A stretch of DNA of 58,734 nt, from NCBI RefSeq assembly GCF_004684095.1, contig NZ_SRII01000019.1, forward strand, positions 1 to 58,734. The letters run 5' to 3'. Below the pieces are notes generated by a model, which had not been told where the DNA came from, made no database searches, and was given only the letters and a program-made list of their open reading frames with translations. Source of the stretch: Hymenobacter sp. UV11 (GTDB taxonomy: Bacteria; Bacteroidota; Bacteroidia; Cytophagales; Hymenobacteraceae). The position numbers were made by a program, and so were the translations under genes. Of the stretch, positions 7,850 through 15,753 are shown piece by piece; positions within the stretch are counted from its first letter, which is position 1, and every line of letters starts with the position of its first letter.

Positions 7850-7948
7850 AAAAAGAACGTCATGCTGAGCTTGTCGAAGCATCTCTACCACGCCGTTCAA
7901 CGAGGCGGTAGAGATGCTTCGACAAGCTCAGCATGACGTTCTTTTTTT
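7848..7948. repeat. AACGTCATGCTGAGC inverted repeat, probable bidirectional terminator
   Basis: Arms of about 45 bp (7848-7893 and 7905-7948) are nearly perfect inverted copies. They begin with A-tract AAAAAAAGAACGTCATG and end with the complementary CATGACGTTCTTTTTTT. It lies between the 3' ends of two convergent genes, the toxin remnant and leuS, overlapping the toxin stop. An A-run before and a T-run after make it a plausible terminator on both strands. The same family occurs at 17828-17935 and 22526-22620. Confidence 0.85.
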
Positions 7949-7953
7949 GCTTT

Positions 7954-10900
7954 TTACACTACCACATTCACCATTCTACCGGGCACTACCACCACTTTCT
8001 TGGCCGATTTCCCCTCGCCGAAGCGGGTGAGGAAATCTGATTCCAGAATAGCGGCTTCTATTTCGCCCGCCGTGGCGGTGGCGGCAAACTGGCGCTGGTC
8101 GCGCACTTTGCCGTTGATGGCCACGGGGTAGGTTACGTTGGCTTCGACTAGATATTCCTCGCGGAACTCGGGGTAGGCGGCGTGGCTGATGCTGCCAGAC
8201 TCGTGGCCCAACGCTTCCCACAGCTCTTCGGCGAGGTGGGGGGCGAAGGGCGAGAGCAGCAGCACGAGCGGCTCCAGGATGGCGCGCTTGTGGGTGCCGA
8301 GGGCCGTTAGCTCATTCACAGCAATCATGAAGGTGCTGACGCTGGTGTTGAAGCTGAACTTCTCCACGTCTTGGGCCACCTTTTGGATGACTTTGTGCAA
8401 CGCCTTCAGTTCGGGGGGGGTAGGGGCCTCGTCGGTCACGGCCAGCGCGCCGTCTTCGGGGTGGAAGAGCCGCCAGAACTTCTTGAGGAAGCTCGCCACG
8501 CCGCTGATGCCGTTGGTGTTCCAGGGTTTGAATTGCTCCAGCGGCCCGAGGAACATTTCGTAGAGACGCAGGGCATCCGCGCCGTATTTGTCAATTAGAA
8601 CGTCGGGGTTTACGACGTTGTATTTTGACTTTGACATTTTCTCAACTTCCGTACCGCAGATGTAGTCTCCGCTAGAGGTCGTAATGAATTGAGCGTCTTT
8701 CCAATACTCGCGTGAAAGACGAAATTCATTTTGGTTTAAAACATCATTCTCTACAATGTTAACATCAACGTGCAATGGCGAAAAATGAGTGAAGTTCTCG
8801 CCTATTACTCTGGCATTAGAGCCAGGATATTTAATTGACATTTCATCAGCAATGCTTTGAATTTTCTGTCGAATGAGGTTGACAACTTCAAATTTGCTAC
8901 TTGTTGTATTATAGAAAAGAGTATGTTCAACTTCATCAACATCGAACGGATTCTTCTCATTTTTATAATCGTCGCGAATTTTTTCAAACTCAGAAACTAA
9001 ATCATAAGAAAGAAATAGCGGTGGTGCTTCTACACTTCCCACCCAGCCAACATCTACAGTTATTCCAAATGTATCCACCCGATAGACGAAATTCGACCGG
9101 CCCAAAATCATCCCCTGGTTTATCAGCTTCTGGAATGGCTCGCTGTGCGTGACTAGGCCCAAATCCTTGAGAAATAGGTACCAGAAGCGGGAGTAAAGCA
9201 GGTGGCCGGTGGCGTGCTCGGCGCCGCCCATGTAGAGGTCTACCTGGCCCCAGTACTGCTCGGCTTCCTCGCTCACGAAGCGGTCGGCGTTGTGCGGGTC
9301 CATGTAGCGGAGGTAGTACCAGCTGGAGCCGGCCCAGCCGGGCATGGTGCTCAGCTCGAACTCGTACTGGCCGCGGTATTTCCAGTCTTTGGCGCGGCCC
9401 AGGGGCGGCTCGCCGGTTTCGGTGGGCTTGTACTCGTCGATTTCGGGGAGCACGAGCGGCAGGTCGGCTTCGGCCACGCCGTAGGCGGTGCCGTCTTTGT
9501 AGTAAATCGGGATGGGCTCGCCCCAGTAGCGCTGGCGGCCAAAAATGGCGTCGCGCAGGCGGAAATTCACCTTGCCCTTGCCGAGGCCCTTCTCTTCGAG
9601 GTAGGCGATGAGCGTGGCGGTGGCCTCCTTGTAGGTGAGGCCGTTGACGATGCCCGAGTTGATGTAGCGGCCCTCCTTGGTGGGGTCGGCCTGCTGGTCG
9701 AGGTTCTGCTGGGCGTCCGAAATAGCCGGGATGGGCAGGTCGAAGTGCTTGGCGAAGAGGTAGTCGCGCTGGTCGCCGCTGGGCACGGCCATCACGGCGC
9801 CGGTGCCGTAGCCGGCCAGTACGTAGTCGGCCAGCCAGATGGGCACGGGCGTGCCATCGACGGGGTTTTGGGCATACGCGCCCGTAAACACGCCCGACAC
9901 GTGCTTCACGTCCGACATGCGGTCGCGCTCCGAGCGGCGCTTGGTGGCGGCGATGTACTCGTCGACATCGGCGCGCTGGGCGGGGGTAGTAAGCGTATCG
10001 ACCAGTTCGTGCTCGGGGGCCAGCACCAGGAAGGTAGCACCGTAGATGGTATCGACGCGGGTGGTATAGACTTTAATATCAGCGCCTTCGTGGCCCTGCA
10101 CTGGGAAGGTGACCTCGGCCCCGATGCTCTTGCCAATCCAGTTGCGTTGCATCTCCTTCACGGCGTCGGGCCAGTCGAGGGTGTTGAGGCCCTGGAGCAG
10201 GCGGTCGGCGTAGGCCGTGATACGCAGGTTCCACTGCGGCATGAGGCGGCGCTCGACGGGGTAGCCGCCGCGCTCCGAGAGGCCGTCTTTGACCTCGTCG
10301 TTGCTGAGTACGGTGCCCAGCGCGGCGCACCAGTTCACGTAGGTATCCTGCTGGTAGGCAAGGCGATAGGGGAGGATGGCGGCCAGCTTCTGCTTCTCGG
10401 TGAAGCTCTGCCACTGGCCGGCCGTGAAGTCGTGGCGCTCCTCGTCGCCCCCGGCGGCGCGGATGCCGGTGCTGCCATTCTCGGCAAACTTGGCTTGCAG
10501 CGTGCTGATGTGCTCGGCGCGGTCGGTGTCGAGGTTATACCAGCTATTGAACAGCTTCAGGAAAATCCACTGCGTCCACTTGTAGTAGTCGGGGTCCGAC
10601 GTGCGCACCTCGCGCTCCCAGTCGTAGCTGAACCCCAGCTGCTGCAGCTGCCGGATGTAGGTTTCGATGTTCTTCTCGGTGGTCACGGCCGGGTGCTGGC
10701 CGGTCTGGATAGCGTACTGCTCGGCGGGCAGGCCAAACGAGTCAAAGCCCATGGGGTGCAGCACGTTGCGGCCTTGCAGGCGCTGGTAGCGCGCCACGAT
10801 ATCGGAGGCAATGTAGCCCAGTGGGTGCCCCACGTGCAGGCCCGCCCCGGAGGGGTAGGGAAACATGTCGAGCACGTAGTACTTAGGCTTGCTGGAGGTG

Positions 10901-10980
10901 TTGTCGGCGCGGAAGGTATTGTGCTGCTGCCAGTGGTCTTGCCACTTTTTTTCGAGGTCTTGGGGGCGGTACGCGGGCAT
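7954..10980 (-). CDS. leuS: Leucyl-tRNA synthetase with enlarged AT-rich insertion
   Basis: Charges tRNA-Leu with leucine using ATP, in the cytoplasm. It has 1008 residues. The class I signatures are present: PYPSGAGLHVGHPLGY (HIGH motif) near residue 41 and EKMSKSKYN (KMSKS) near residue 780. The CP1 editing domain lies between about 230 and 430, and the anticodon-binding helices are C-terminal. Bacteroidota LeuRS normally carry a short insertion between NFVYR and HVDVNIV before KMSKS. Here that segment is about 70 residues longer (roughly residues 640-715), so the enzyme exceeds the usual 920-950 residues. The DNA of this part (about 8595-9125) is much richer in A/T than the rest of the gene. 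The frame is intact and the motifs are good, so it is probably functional. Confidence 0.95.
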   Translation of the reverse strand: MPAYRPQDLEKKWQDHWQQHNTFRADNTSSKPKYYVLDMFPYPSGAGLHVGHPLGYIASDIVARYQRLQGRNVLHPMGFDSFGLPAEQYAIQTGQHPAVTTEKNIETYIRQLQQLGFSYDWEREVRTSDPDYYKWTQWIFLKLFNSWYNLDTDRAEHISTLQAKFAENGSTGIRAAGGDEERHDFTAGQWQSFTEKQKLAAILPYRLAYQQDTYVNWCAALGTVLSNDEVKDGLSERGGYPVERRLMPQWNLRITAYADRLLQGLNTLDWPDAVKEMQRNWIGKSIGAEVTFPVQGHEGADIKVYTTRVDTIYGATFLVLAPEHELVDTLTTPAQRADVDEYIAATKRRSERDRMSDVKHVSGVFTGAYAQNPVDGTPVPIWLADYVLAGYGTGAVMAVPSGDQRDYLFAKHFDLPIPAISDAQQNLDQQADPTKEGRYINSGIVNGLTYKEATATLIAYLEEKGLGKGKVNFRLRDAIFGRQRYWGEPIPIYYKDGTAYGVAEADLPLVLPEIDEYKPTETGEPPLGRAKDWKYRGQYEFELSTMPGWAGSSWYYLRYMDPHNADRFVSEEAEQYWGQVDLYMGGAEHATGHLLYSRFWYLFLKDLGLVTHSEPFQKLINQGMILGRSNFVYRVDTFGITVDVGWVGSVEAPPLFLSYDLVSEFEKIRDDYKNEKNPFDVDEVEHTLFYNTTSSKFEVVNLIRQKIQSIADEMSIKYPGSNARVIGENFTHFSPLHVDVNIVENDVLNQNEFRLSREYWKDAQFITTSSGDYICGTEVEKMSKSKYNVVNPDVLIDKYGADALRLYEMFLGPLEQFKPWNTNGISGVASFLKKFWRLFHPEDGALAVTDEAPTPPELKALHKVIQKVAQDVEKFSFNTSVSTFMIAVNELTALGTHKRAILEPLVLLLSPFAPHLAEELWEALGHESGSISHAAYPEFREEYLVEANVTYPVAINGKVRDQRQFAATATAGEIEAAILESDFLTRFGEGKSAKKVVVVPGRMVNVVV

Positions 10981-11001
10981 TTCTTGGCGGGTTTAAGCGC
11001 G

Positions 11002-11009
11002 CAAAGGTA
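11002..11009 (-). promoter_or_regulatory. TACCTTTG promoter box of leuS
   Basis: On the minus strand TACCTTTG matches the Bacteroidota -7 consensus TAnnTTTG and ends 21 bases before the leuS ATG. No convincing TTG -33 element is seen at the standard distance, so the call is tentative. Confidence 0.5.
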
Positions 11010-11232
11010 CGAAAGCCGGTAGCGCGGCTCGTATTCAAGGCCTGAGCGGCGCGTCCTTATTAAAGCCAGCTTAAAACGGTTTTAAAATGTGATTAAATCG
11101 GCGCTTAACAGGCAATTACTTCTAAAAAGGCGCAACAATTTTCACTTTAAATTCATTTAAGAGAGATTCTAAGCCCTGTCTGGGGTCCCGGACCGCCAGT
11201 AGTGGCGGCCCACAGCATGTGAATACGCACCA

Positions 11233-12246
11233 ATGGCTTCTACTTCTAGTACCAACCTGCCGCCGCCTACCCCCTGGCAGCGGCTCACCCGCATGCTCGA
11301 TACCGAGCGCGAGTCGATTCGCTACATCATCTTCTACGCCGTGTTGGCGGGCATTATTAGCCTCTCGCTGCCGCTGGGCACCCAGGCCGTGTTCAACCTG
11401 GTTTCGACCGGGGCCGTGTTTGGCTCTACCTACCTGCTGATTGCGGTGGTGGTGGGCGGAGTGCTGCTGGGCGGCATCCTGCTGGTGGGCCAGCTCACGG
11501 TAGTGGAAATTATTGAGCAGCGCATATTTGCCAAGGCCGCCGTGGAGTTTGCCTACCGGCTGCCGCGCATCCGGCCCGAGGCCCTGCAGGGCCAGCGGCC
11601 GGCTGAGCTGGTCAACCGTTTCTTCGATGTGCTAACGGTGCAGAAGGGCCTCACTAAACTCCTGATTGACATTATGTTTGCGGGACTGCAGGTGTTGTTT
11701 GGGGTGATTGTGCTGGCTTTCTACCACCCCATCTTTATTGCGTTCGGGCTGTTTACCATTCTGGCGCTGGTGGGCGTGTATGCCCTCAACTACCGGCGCG
11801 CTCTGCGCACGAGCATTGAAGAGTCGGCCCATAAGTATGAGATAGTAGACTGGCTGGAGCAGGTGGCCGACCACCTGCCCGAGGTGCGCCACAATGCCGC
11901 CGAGCAGCAGCGTGCCCTGGCTCGCACCGACGAGCTGACGGCCGCCTACCTGCACGCCCGCAACGACCACTTTCGGGTGCTCAAAAACTACTATACCTAC
12001 GCCGTGGCGCTGCGCACGCTGCTCACGGGCGCGCTGCTGGTGGCGGGCACGCTCTTCGTGGTATCGCGCCAAATGACGCTCGGCCAGTTTGTGGCCGCCG
12101 AGGTAATTATCGTGCAAATCAGCGGCTCGATTGAAAAGCTGATGACCGGCGTAAGCACCATTTTTGACATACTGACGGGGGTAGAAAAGCTGGCCGCCGT
12201 TACTGACCTGCCCATCGACCAGCCCACCGCCGCCCACCATGCTTAA
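11233..12246 (+). CDS. ABC exporter membrane domain without ATPase domain
   Basis: A 337-residue inner-membrane protein matching only the transmembrane domain of type I-secretion-like ABC exporters. Hydrophobic segments are near residues 25-48, 63-88, 146-190 (two spans), 250-275 and 283-300. It ends at HHA with no Walker A, signature or Walker B motif, and no nucleotide-binding domain is found in this or the next two genes. Its stop overlaps the start of the HlyD gene (ATGCTTAA), so translation is coupled. With HlyD and TolC it forms an apparent three-part export machine lacking its motor. It may use an ATPase encoded elsewhere, or work as a scaffold. No frameshift was seen at its 3' end. 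Confidence 0.8.
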   Translation: MASTSSTNLPPPTPWQRLTRMLDTERESIRYIIFYAVLAGIISLSLPLGTQAVFNLVSTGAVFGSTYLLIAVVVGGVLLGGILLVGQLTVVEIIEQRIFAKAAVEFAYRLPRIRPEALQGQRPAELVNRFFDVLTVQKGLTKLLIDIMFAGLQVLFGVIVLAFYHPIFIAFGLFTILALVGVYALNYRRALRTSIEESAHKYEIVDWLEQVADHLPEVRHNAAEQQRALARTDELTAAYLHARNDHFRVLKNYYTYAVALRTLLTGALLVAGTLFVVSRQMTLGQFVAAEVIIVQISGSIEKLMTGVSTIFDILTGVEKLAAVTDLPIDQPTAAHHA

Positions 12247-13612
12247 CCTATCCAACCAAAACGTGGCCGAGGAGGTGTGGGAGCAAGCGGCCCGCCAGTC
12301 GCGCCCCGAGCTGCTGCGCTTTGGCGCGAGCCGGCGCCTGGCCCGCATCCTGCTGGTAATGGGCCTGGTGTTCCTGGTCGTCCTGTTTTTGCCCTGGCGC
12401 CAGACCATCTACGGCTCGGGCTCGCTCACCACCCTTACCCCCCAGGACCGGCCCCAAAATATTCAGAACCAGATTGCGGGCCGCATCGAGCACTGGAACG
12501 TGCGCGAGGGCCAGCTGGTGCACCGCGGCGACACGCTCATGATGCTCTCCGAAATTAAGGACGAGTACTTTGACCCCAACCTGCCCGAGCGCCTCAGCGA
12601 GCAGCTCACCGCCAAGCGCGGCAACGTGGCCGCCAACGCCGCCAAAATCGCGGCCACCGACCAGCAGCTCACGGCCCTGAAAACGACCCTGGACGTGCAG
12701 CTCGAATCGGCGCGCAACAAGGTGGAGCAGGCTGAAAACTACCTCAACAGCGACCGCGCCGACCTGGTAGCCATCAGCACCTTCTACGAAACGGCCAAGG
12801 CCCGGCTGCTGCGCTACGAGGAAGGCTACAAAAACGGCCTGTTTTCGCTCACCGACATCGAAACCCGCCGCCTCAAGCTGCAGGAAGACCTGGCCAAAGT
12901 GACCTCGCAGCGCAACAAGGTGGCCAGCAGCGTGCAGGGCTTGGCCAACGCCCGCATTGAGCTGACCAACCTGCGCGCCAAGTACGGCCAGGACCTGGCC
13001 AAAACTCTCTCCGACCGCAGCTCGGCCGTGTCGAGCCGCTCCAGCTCGGAGGGCGAGGTAGCGGCGCTACGCAATAAAATCAGCAACGTGCAGGTGCGCC
13101 GCGGCCTCTACGTGGTGCGTGCGCCCCAAACGGGCTACATCGTGCGCGCCCTCAAGGCCGGCATCGGCGAAACCATTAAGGAAGGCGAGTCGGTGGCCAC
13201 GCTCCAGCCCGAGTCGCCGCTGCTGGCGGCTGAGGTCTACGTGCGGGCCATGGATGTGCCGCTCATTCAGCGCGGGCGCACCGTGCGGCTGCAGTTCGAC
13301 GGCTTCCCGGCCATCCAGTTTTCGGGCTGGCCCTCGGCGGCTGTGGGCACGTTTGGGGGGGTAGTAACCGTGATTGACGTGGTGAGCAGCCCCGGCGGCA
13401 AGTACCGCCTGCTGGTGCGCCCCACCCAGCCGCAGCCCGGCGACCAGCCCTGGCCCAAGCAGCTGCGCCTGGGTTCGGGCGTGCAGGGCTGGGTTATTCT
13501 CGACTCGGTGCCCGTGTGGTACGAAATATGGCGGCAGCTCAACGGCTTCCCGCCCACCCTCAGCGCCGAGCCCGACGTGACGCCCGTGAAGGGCGAGGAA
13601 AAAGGCAAGTAA
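12239..13612 (+). CDS. HlyD-family periplasmic adaptor (membrane fusion protein)
   Basis: Adaptor expected to link the inner-membrane exporter to TolC across the periplasm. It has 457 residues. A cytoplasmic N-terminus is followed by one membrane anchor (about 38-58, LVMGLVFLVVLFLPW). Next come a lipoyl half-motif (GRIEHWNVREGQLVHRGDTL) and a long alpha-helical hairpin with coiled coil (about 115-280). The second lipoyl half is VVRAPQTGYIVRALKAGIGE, followed by a beta-barrel domain. The start ATG overlaps the end of the ABC membrane gene by 8 bases, and the tolC frame follows closely. The order matches RND- or ABC-type tripartite systems, and the partner makes an ABC role more likely. Confidence 0.88.
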   Translation: MLNLSNQNVAEEVWEQAARQSRPELLRFGASRRLARILLVMGLVFLVVLFLPWRQTIYGSGSLTTLTPQDRPQNIQNQIAGRIEHWNVREGQLVHRGDTLMMLSEIKDEYFDPNLPERLSEQLTAKRGNVAANAAKIAATDQQLTALKTTLDVQLESARNKVEQAENYLNSDRADLVAISTFYETAKARLLRYEEGYKNGLFSLTDIETRRLKLQEDLAKVTSQRNKVASSVQGLANARIELTNLRAKYGQDLAKTLSDRSSAVSSRSSSEGEVAALRNKISNVQVRRGLYVVRAPQTGYIVRALKAGIGETIKEGESVATLQPESPLLAAEVYVRAMDVPLIQRGRTVRLQFDGFPAIQFSGWPSAAVGTFGGVVTVIDVVSSPGGKYRLLVRPTQPQPGDQPWPKQLRLGSGVQGWVILDSVPVWYEIWRQLNGFPPTLSAEPDVTPVKGEEKGK

Positions 13613-13669
13613 TTTATTATGAAGAGAATACTTGTTTTTTTTGAGCGGTTTGGGTCGCCCTCCCCGGCC

Positions 13670-13776
13670 TACCCCACCCCCGGCCCCTCCCCTTCGGGAG
13701 AGGCGAGCCACGGTGGCGCAGTCGTAAAATCGTCCGGCTCCCCTCTCCCGAAGGGGAGGGGCCGGGGGTGGGGTAG
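13670..13776. repeat. CTACCCCACCCCCGGCCC palindrome pair between hlyD and tolC
   Basis: Inverted arms of about 35 bp at 13670-13705 and 13741-13776 with a loop of about 35 bases. It is a different family from the CACCCCCTAG palindromes but similar in design. It has no stop codon in the tolC frame, so it is an open N-terminal extension (PTPGPSPSGE and then PLPKGRGRGWG) from the ATG at 13619. The tolC signal peptide begins right after the right arm. Confidence 0.8.
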
Positions 13777-13777
13777 C

Positions 13778-15289
13778 ATGTGGAAGGTCACGGCAACAAG
13801 CTGCCTCTGCCTACTATTGACCGGCCTGGCGCGCCCCGCCCTGGCCCAAGACCCCCTGCTGCCGGCCCGCAAGTCGGGCCTGGAGCGCGCGCCGCTCCAA
13901 ACCGAGCAGCTGGCCGAGGTGCAGCCCGGCGACACGGCCAAGGTGTTTTCGCTGCAGGACCTGGCCGACCTCGTGTTTGCCAACCACCCCATCGTGAAGC
14001 AGGCGGCCCTGCTCAGCGACGAGGCCCGCGCCCAGATATTGCAGGCCCGCGGCGGCTTCGACCCCAAGCTGGGTTCCGATTTTCACCGCAAGCAGTTCGG
14101 TGGCACCGACTATTATAACAACTGGGGCAATGAGCTGAAGGTCCCCCTGTGGCCCGGCGGCATCGACCTCAAGGCCAGCTATGACCGCTACGTGGGCACC
14201 TACGTGAACCCCGAGGGCCGCACTCCGCTCAACGGCCTGGCGGGGGTAGGCGTGTCCATTCCCATCGGCCAGGGTCTGCTCATTGACGCGCGCCGCAGCA
14301 CCCTGCGCCAGGCCCAAGCCATGCAGTCGGCCGCCGAGGCCGACCGCGTAAAGCAGATAAACGAAGTGTGGCTGCAGGCCGCCAAAGACTACTGGAACTG
14401 GTACTACACCTATCAGCAGGCCCAGCTCATTCGGGAGGGGGTAGCGCTGGCCGACCGCCGCTTTCAGGGCACCGCCCGCCGCGCCCAGCTTGGCGACCAG
14501 GCTCCCATCGACTCGGTGGAGGCCCAGATAACCGTGCAGGACCGCCAAGTGCAGGCCCAGCAGCTGCAGGTCGATTTGCAGAATGCCCGCCTCGTGCTCT
14601 CCAACCACCTCTGGAGCCCGCAAAACCAGCCCCTGGAGCTGCCCCGCTATGCCGCCCCCCAGCGCCCGGTGCTCGACACCGTGCGCCGCGCCGAGTTTGA
14701 GCGCCTCGCCGACCTGGCCGCCGCCAGCCACCCCACGCTGCTGAAGCTGAGCGCCAAAAGCCGCCAGCTCGGCATCGAGGAGCGCTACCGCCGCGAGCTG
14801 CTCAAACCCAAGCTCAACGTGAGCGGCACGCTCATCAGCCAGGGCGATTTTTACCGCAGTGAAGTGCCTAATTACTACGACTTTGGCTGGAACAACCACA
14901 AGGTGGGCGTCGATTTTGCCTTCCCGCTCTTCCTGCGCGCCGAGCGTGGCAAGCTGCAGTACGCCCGCATCCAAATCAAGGAAAACGTGCTGGAGCTGCA
15001 GCAGAGCCAGCGCACCATCGTCACGCAGGTCAACACGGTCTACAACACGCTCAAAGCCTACGAGCGCCAGCTCGCCCTGCAGGCCCAAACCATCACCAAC
15101 CAGCGCCTGCTGCTGCGCGCCGAGCTGGCCAAGTTTGAGCTGGGTGAAAGTACCATCTTCCTCATCAACGCCCGCGAAACCAAGCTCATCGACCTGCGCA
15201 TCAAGCAGGAAAGCCTGCGCGCCAGCTACGAGAAGTCGCGCGCTGAGCTGTACTACTACGCCGGCACGCGCTCGGTGCGGGCCGAGTAG
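13778..15289 (+). CDS. TolC-family outer membrane channel protein
   Basis: Outer membrane efflux duct, working with the HlyD adaptor upstream. From the ATG at 13778 it has 503 residues and starts with the Sec signal MWKVTATSCLCLLLTGLARPALAQ-like sequence (cleavage near ALA-Q). Two OEP repeats rich in long helices follow (about 60-280 and 290-490), with Gln/Ala/Arg-rich coiled segments. The frame is also open from an ATG at 13619, directly after hlyD, through the palindrome. That would place 53 low-complexity residues before the signal peptide and block secretion, so 13778 is preferred. The original start may have been separated from its upstream gene by repeat insertion. A strong hairpin follows at 15398. 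Confidence 0.88.
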   Translation: MWKVTATSCLCLLLTGLARPALAQDPLLPARKSGLERAPLQTEQLAEVQPGDTAKVFSLQDLADLVFANHPIVKQAALLSDEARAQILQARGGFDPKLGSDFHRKQFGGTDYYNNWGNELKVPLWPGGIDLKASYDRYVGTYVNPEGRTPLNGLAGVGVSIPIGQGLLIDARRSTLRQAQAMQSAAEADRVKQINEVWLQAAKDYWNWYYTYQQAQLIREGVALADRRFQGTARRAQLGDQAPIDSVEAQITVQDRQVQAQQLQVDLQNARLVLSNHLWSPQNQPLELPRYAAPQRPVLDTVRRAEFERLADLAAASHPTLLKLSAKSRQLGIEERYRRELLKPKLNVSGTLISQGDFYRSEVPNYYDFGWNNHKVGVDFAFPLFLRAERGKLQYARIQIKENVLELQQSQRTIVTQVNTVYNTLKAYERQLALQAQTITNQRLLLRAELAKFELGESTIFLINARETKLIDLRIKQESLRASYEKSRAELYYYAGTRSVRAE

Positions 15290-15397
15290 GGGGGTAGGGC
15301 GAGTGCCCGCCGCCAAAAGTGCGCGTAGCTTTACCGCACTGTTAGGGTAGTCTCCCGCCAACCACGGTGTCTTTTAATAGCTTCGGCTAGAAAAAGG

Positions 15398-15427
15398 CGA
15401 AGCCCGTGGTTGCAGCCACGGGCTTCG
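15398..15427 (+). terminator. Hairpin after tolC
   Basis: Perfect 12-bp stem (CGAAGCCCGTGG with CCACGGGCTTCG) and a 6-base loop, 109 bases after the tolC stop. There is no long T-tract on the plus strand. On the minus strand a CTTTTT follows, but no gene ends toward it from that side. It is a likely terminator of the export operon. Confidence 0.55.
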
Positions 15428-15467
15428 AAGTGGGTGATTCTTTCTCCCCCATAAAGATTCGAAGTCT

Positions 15468-15596
15468 ATGGAGAAAAAACCAAACAGTGACGAGGATTAC
15501 ATAGTAATCTTCGTTAGGCTCCCGACTAAGCTGCTCTTGCAACTTGGTCGCTGGTTACTGGTAGCCAGCAGCCTATACGTGCTGCTGCATAAGTAA
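15468..15596 (+). CDS. Small putative membrane protein, 42 residues
   Basis: The ORF starts MEKKPNSDEDYIVIFVRLP and ends in a hydrophobic stretch LGRWLLVASSLYVLLHK. A charged N-terminus, one membrane span of about 18 residues and a short basic tail fit a single-pass small protein. The family is unknown. It stands alone between the tolC terminator hairpin and dnaG, with moderate AT content around the start. No Shine-Dalgarno or promoter box is obvious. It could be a chance frame, but the amphipathic layout is coherent. Confidence 0.4.
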   Translation: MEKKPNSDEDYIVIFVRLPTKLLLQLGRWLLVASSLYVLLHK

Positions 15597-15727
15597 CCAA
15601 TTAGCCAGCAGGGAGGGTTCGCGCCCTTCCTGCTTGGGCTGTAACTAAGTTCAGCCGCCGGGAGTTGCGCAAAGATGCGAAATTTTTGGGAAAAATTAAC
15701 TTCGGCCGGCCGGGCCCTGGGCGGGCG

Positions 15728-15735
15728 TAAATTTG
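15728..15735 (+). promoter_or_regulatory. TAAATTTG promoter box of dnaG
   Basis: Matches TAnnTTTG and ends 18 bases before the dnaG GTG start. No clear upstream TTG was found at 19-23 bases. The untranslated leader would be about 14 bases. Confidence 0.45.
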
Positions 15736-15753
15736 AAGTTCTAACTCCGACCC

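Noticed and set aside
9202..11022. Long open frame on the plus strand opposite leuS (606 residues)
   Set aside because: Antisense shadow of GC-rich codons; Val/Ala/Gly/His-rich with no domain, while leuS has clear motifs.
13814..15361. Long open frame on the minus strand opposite tolC
   Set aside because: Low-complexity composition from third-position GC bias; covers a well-supported gene.
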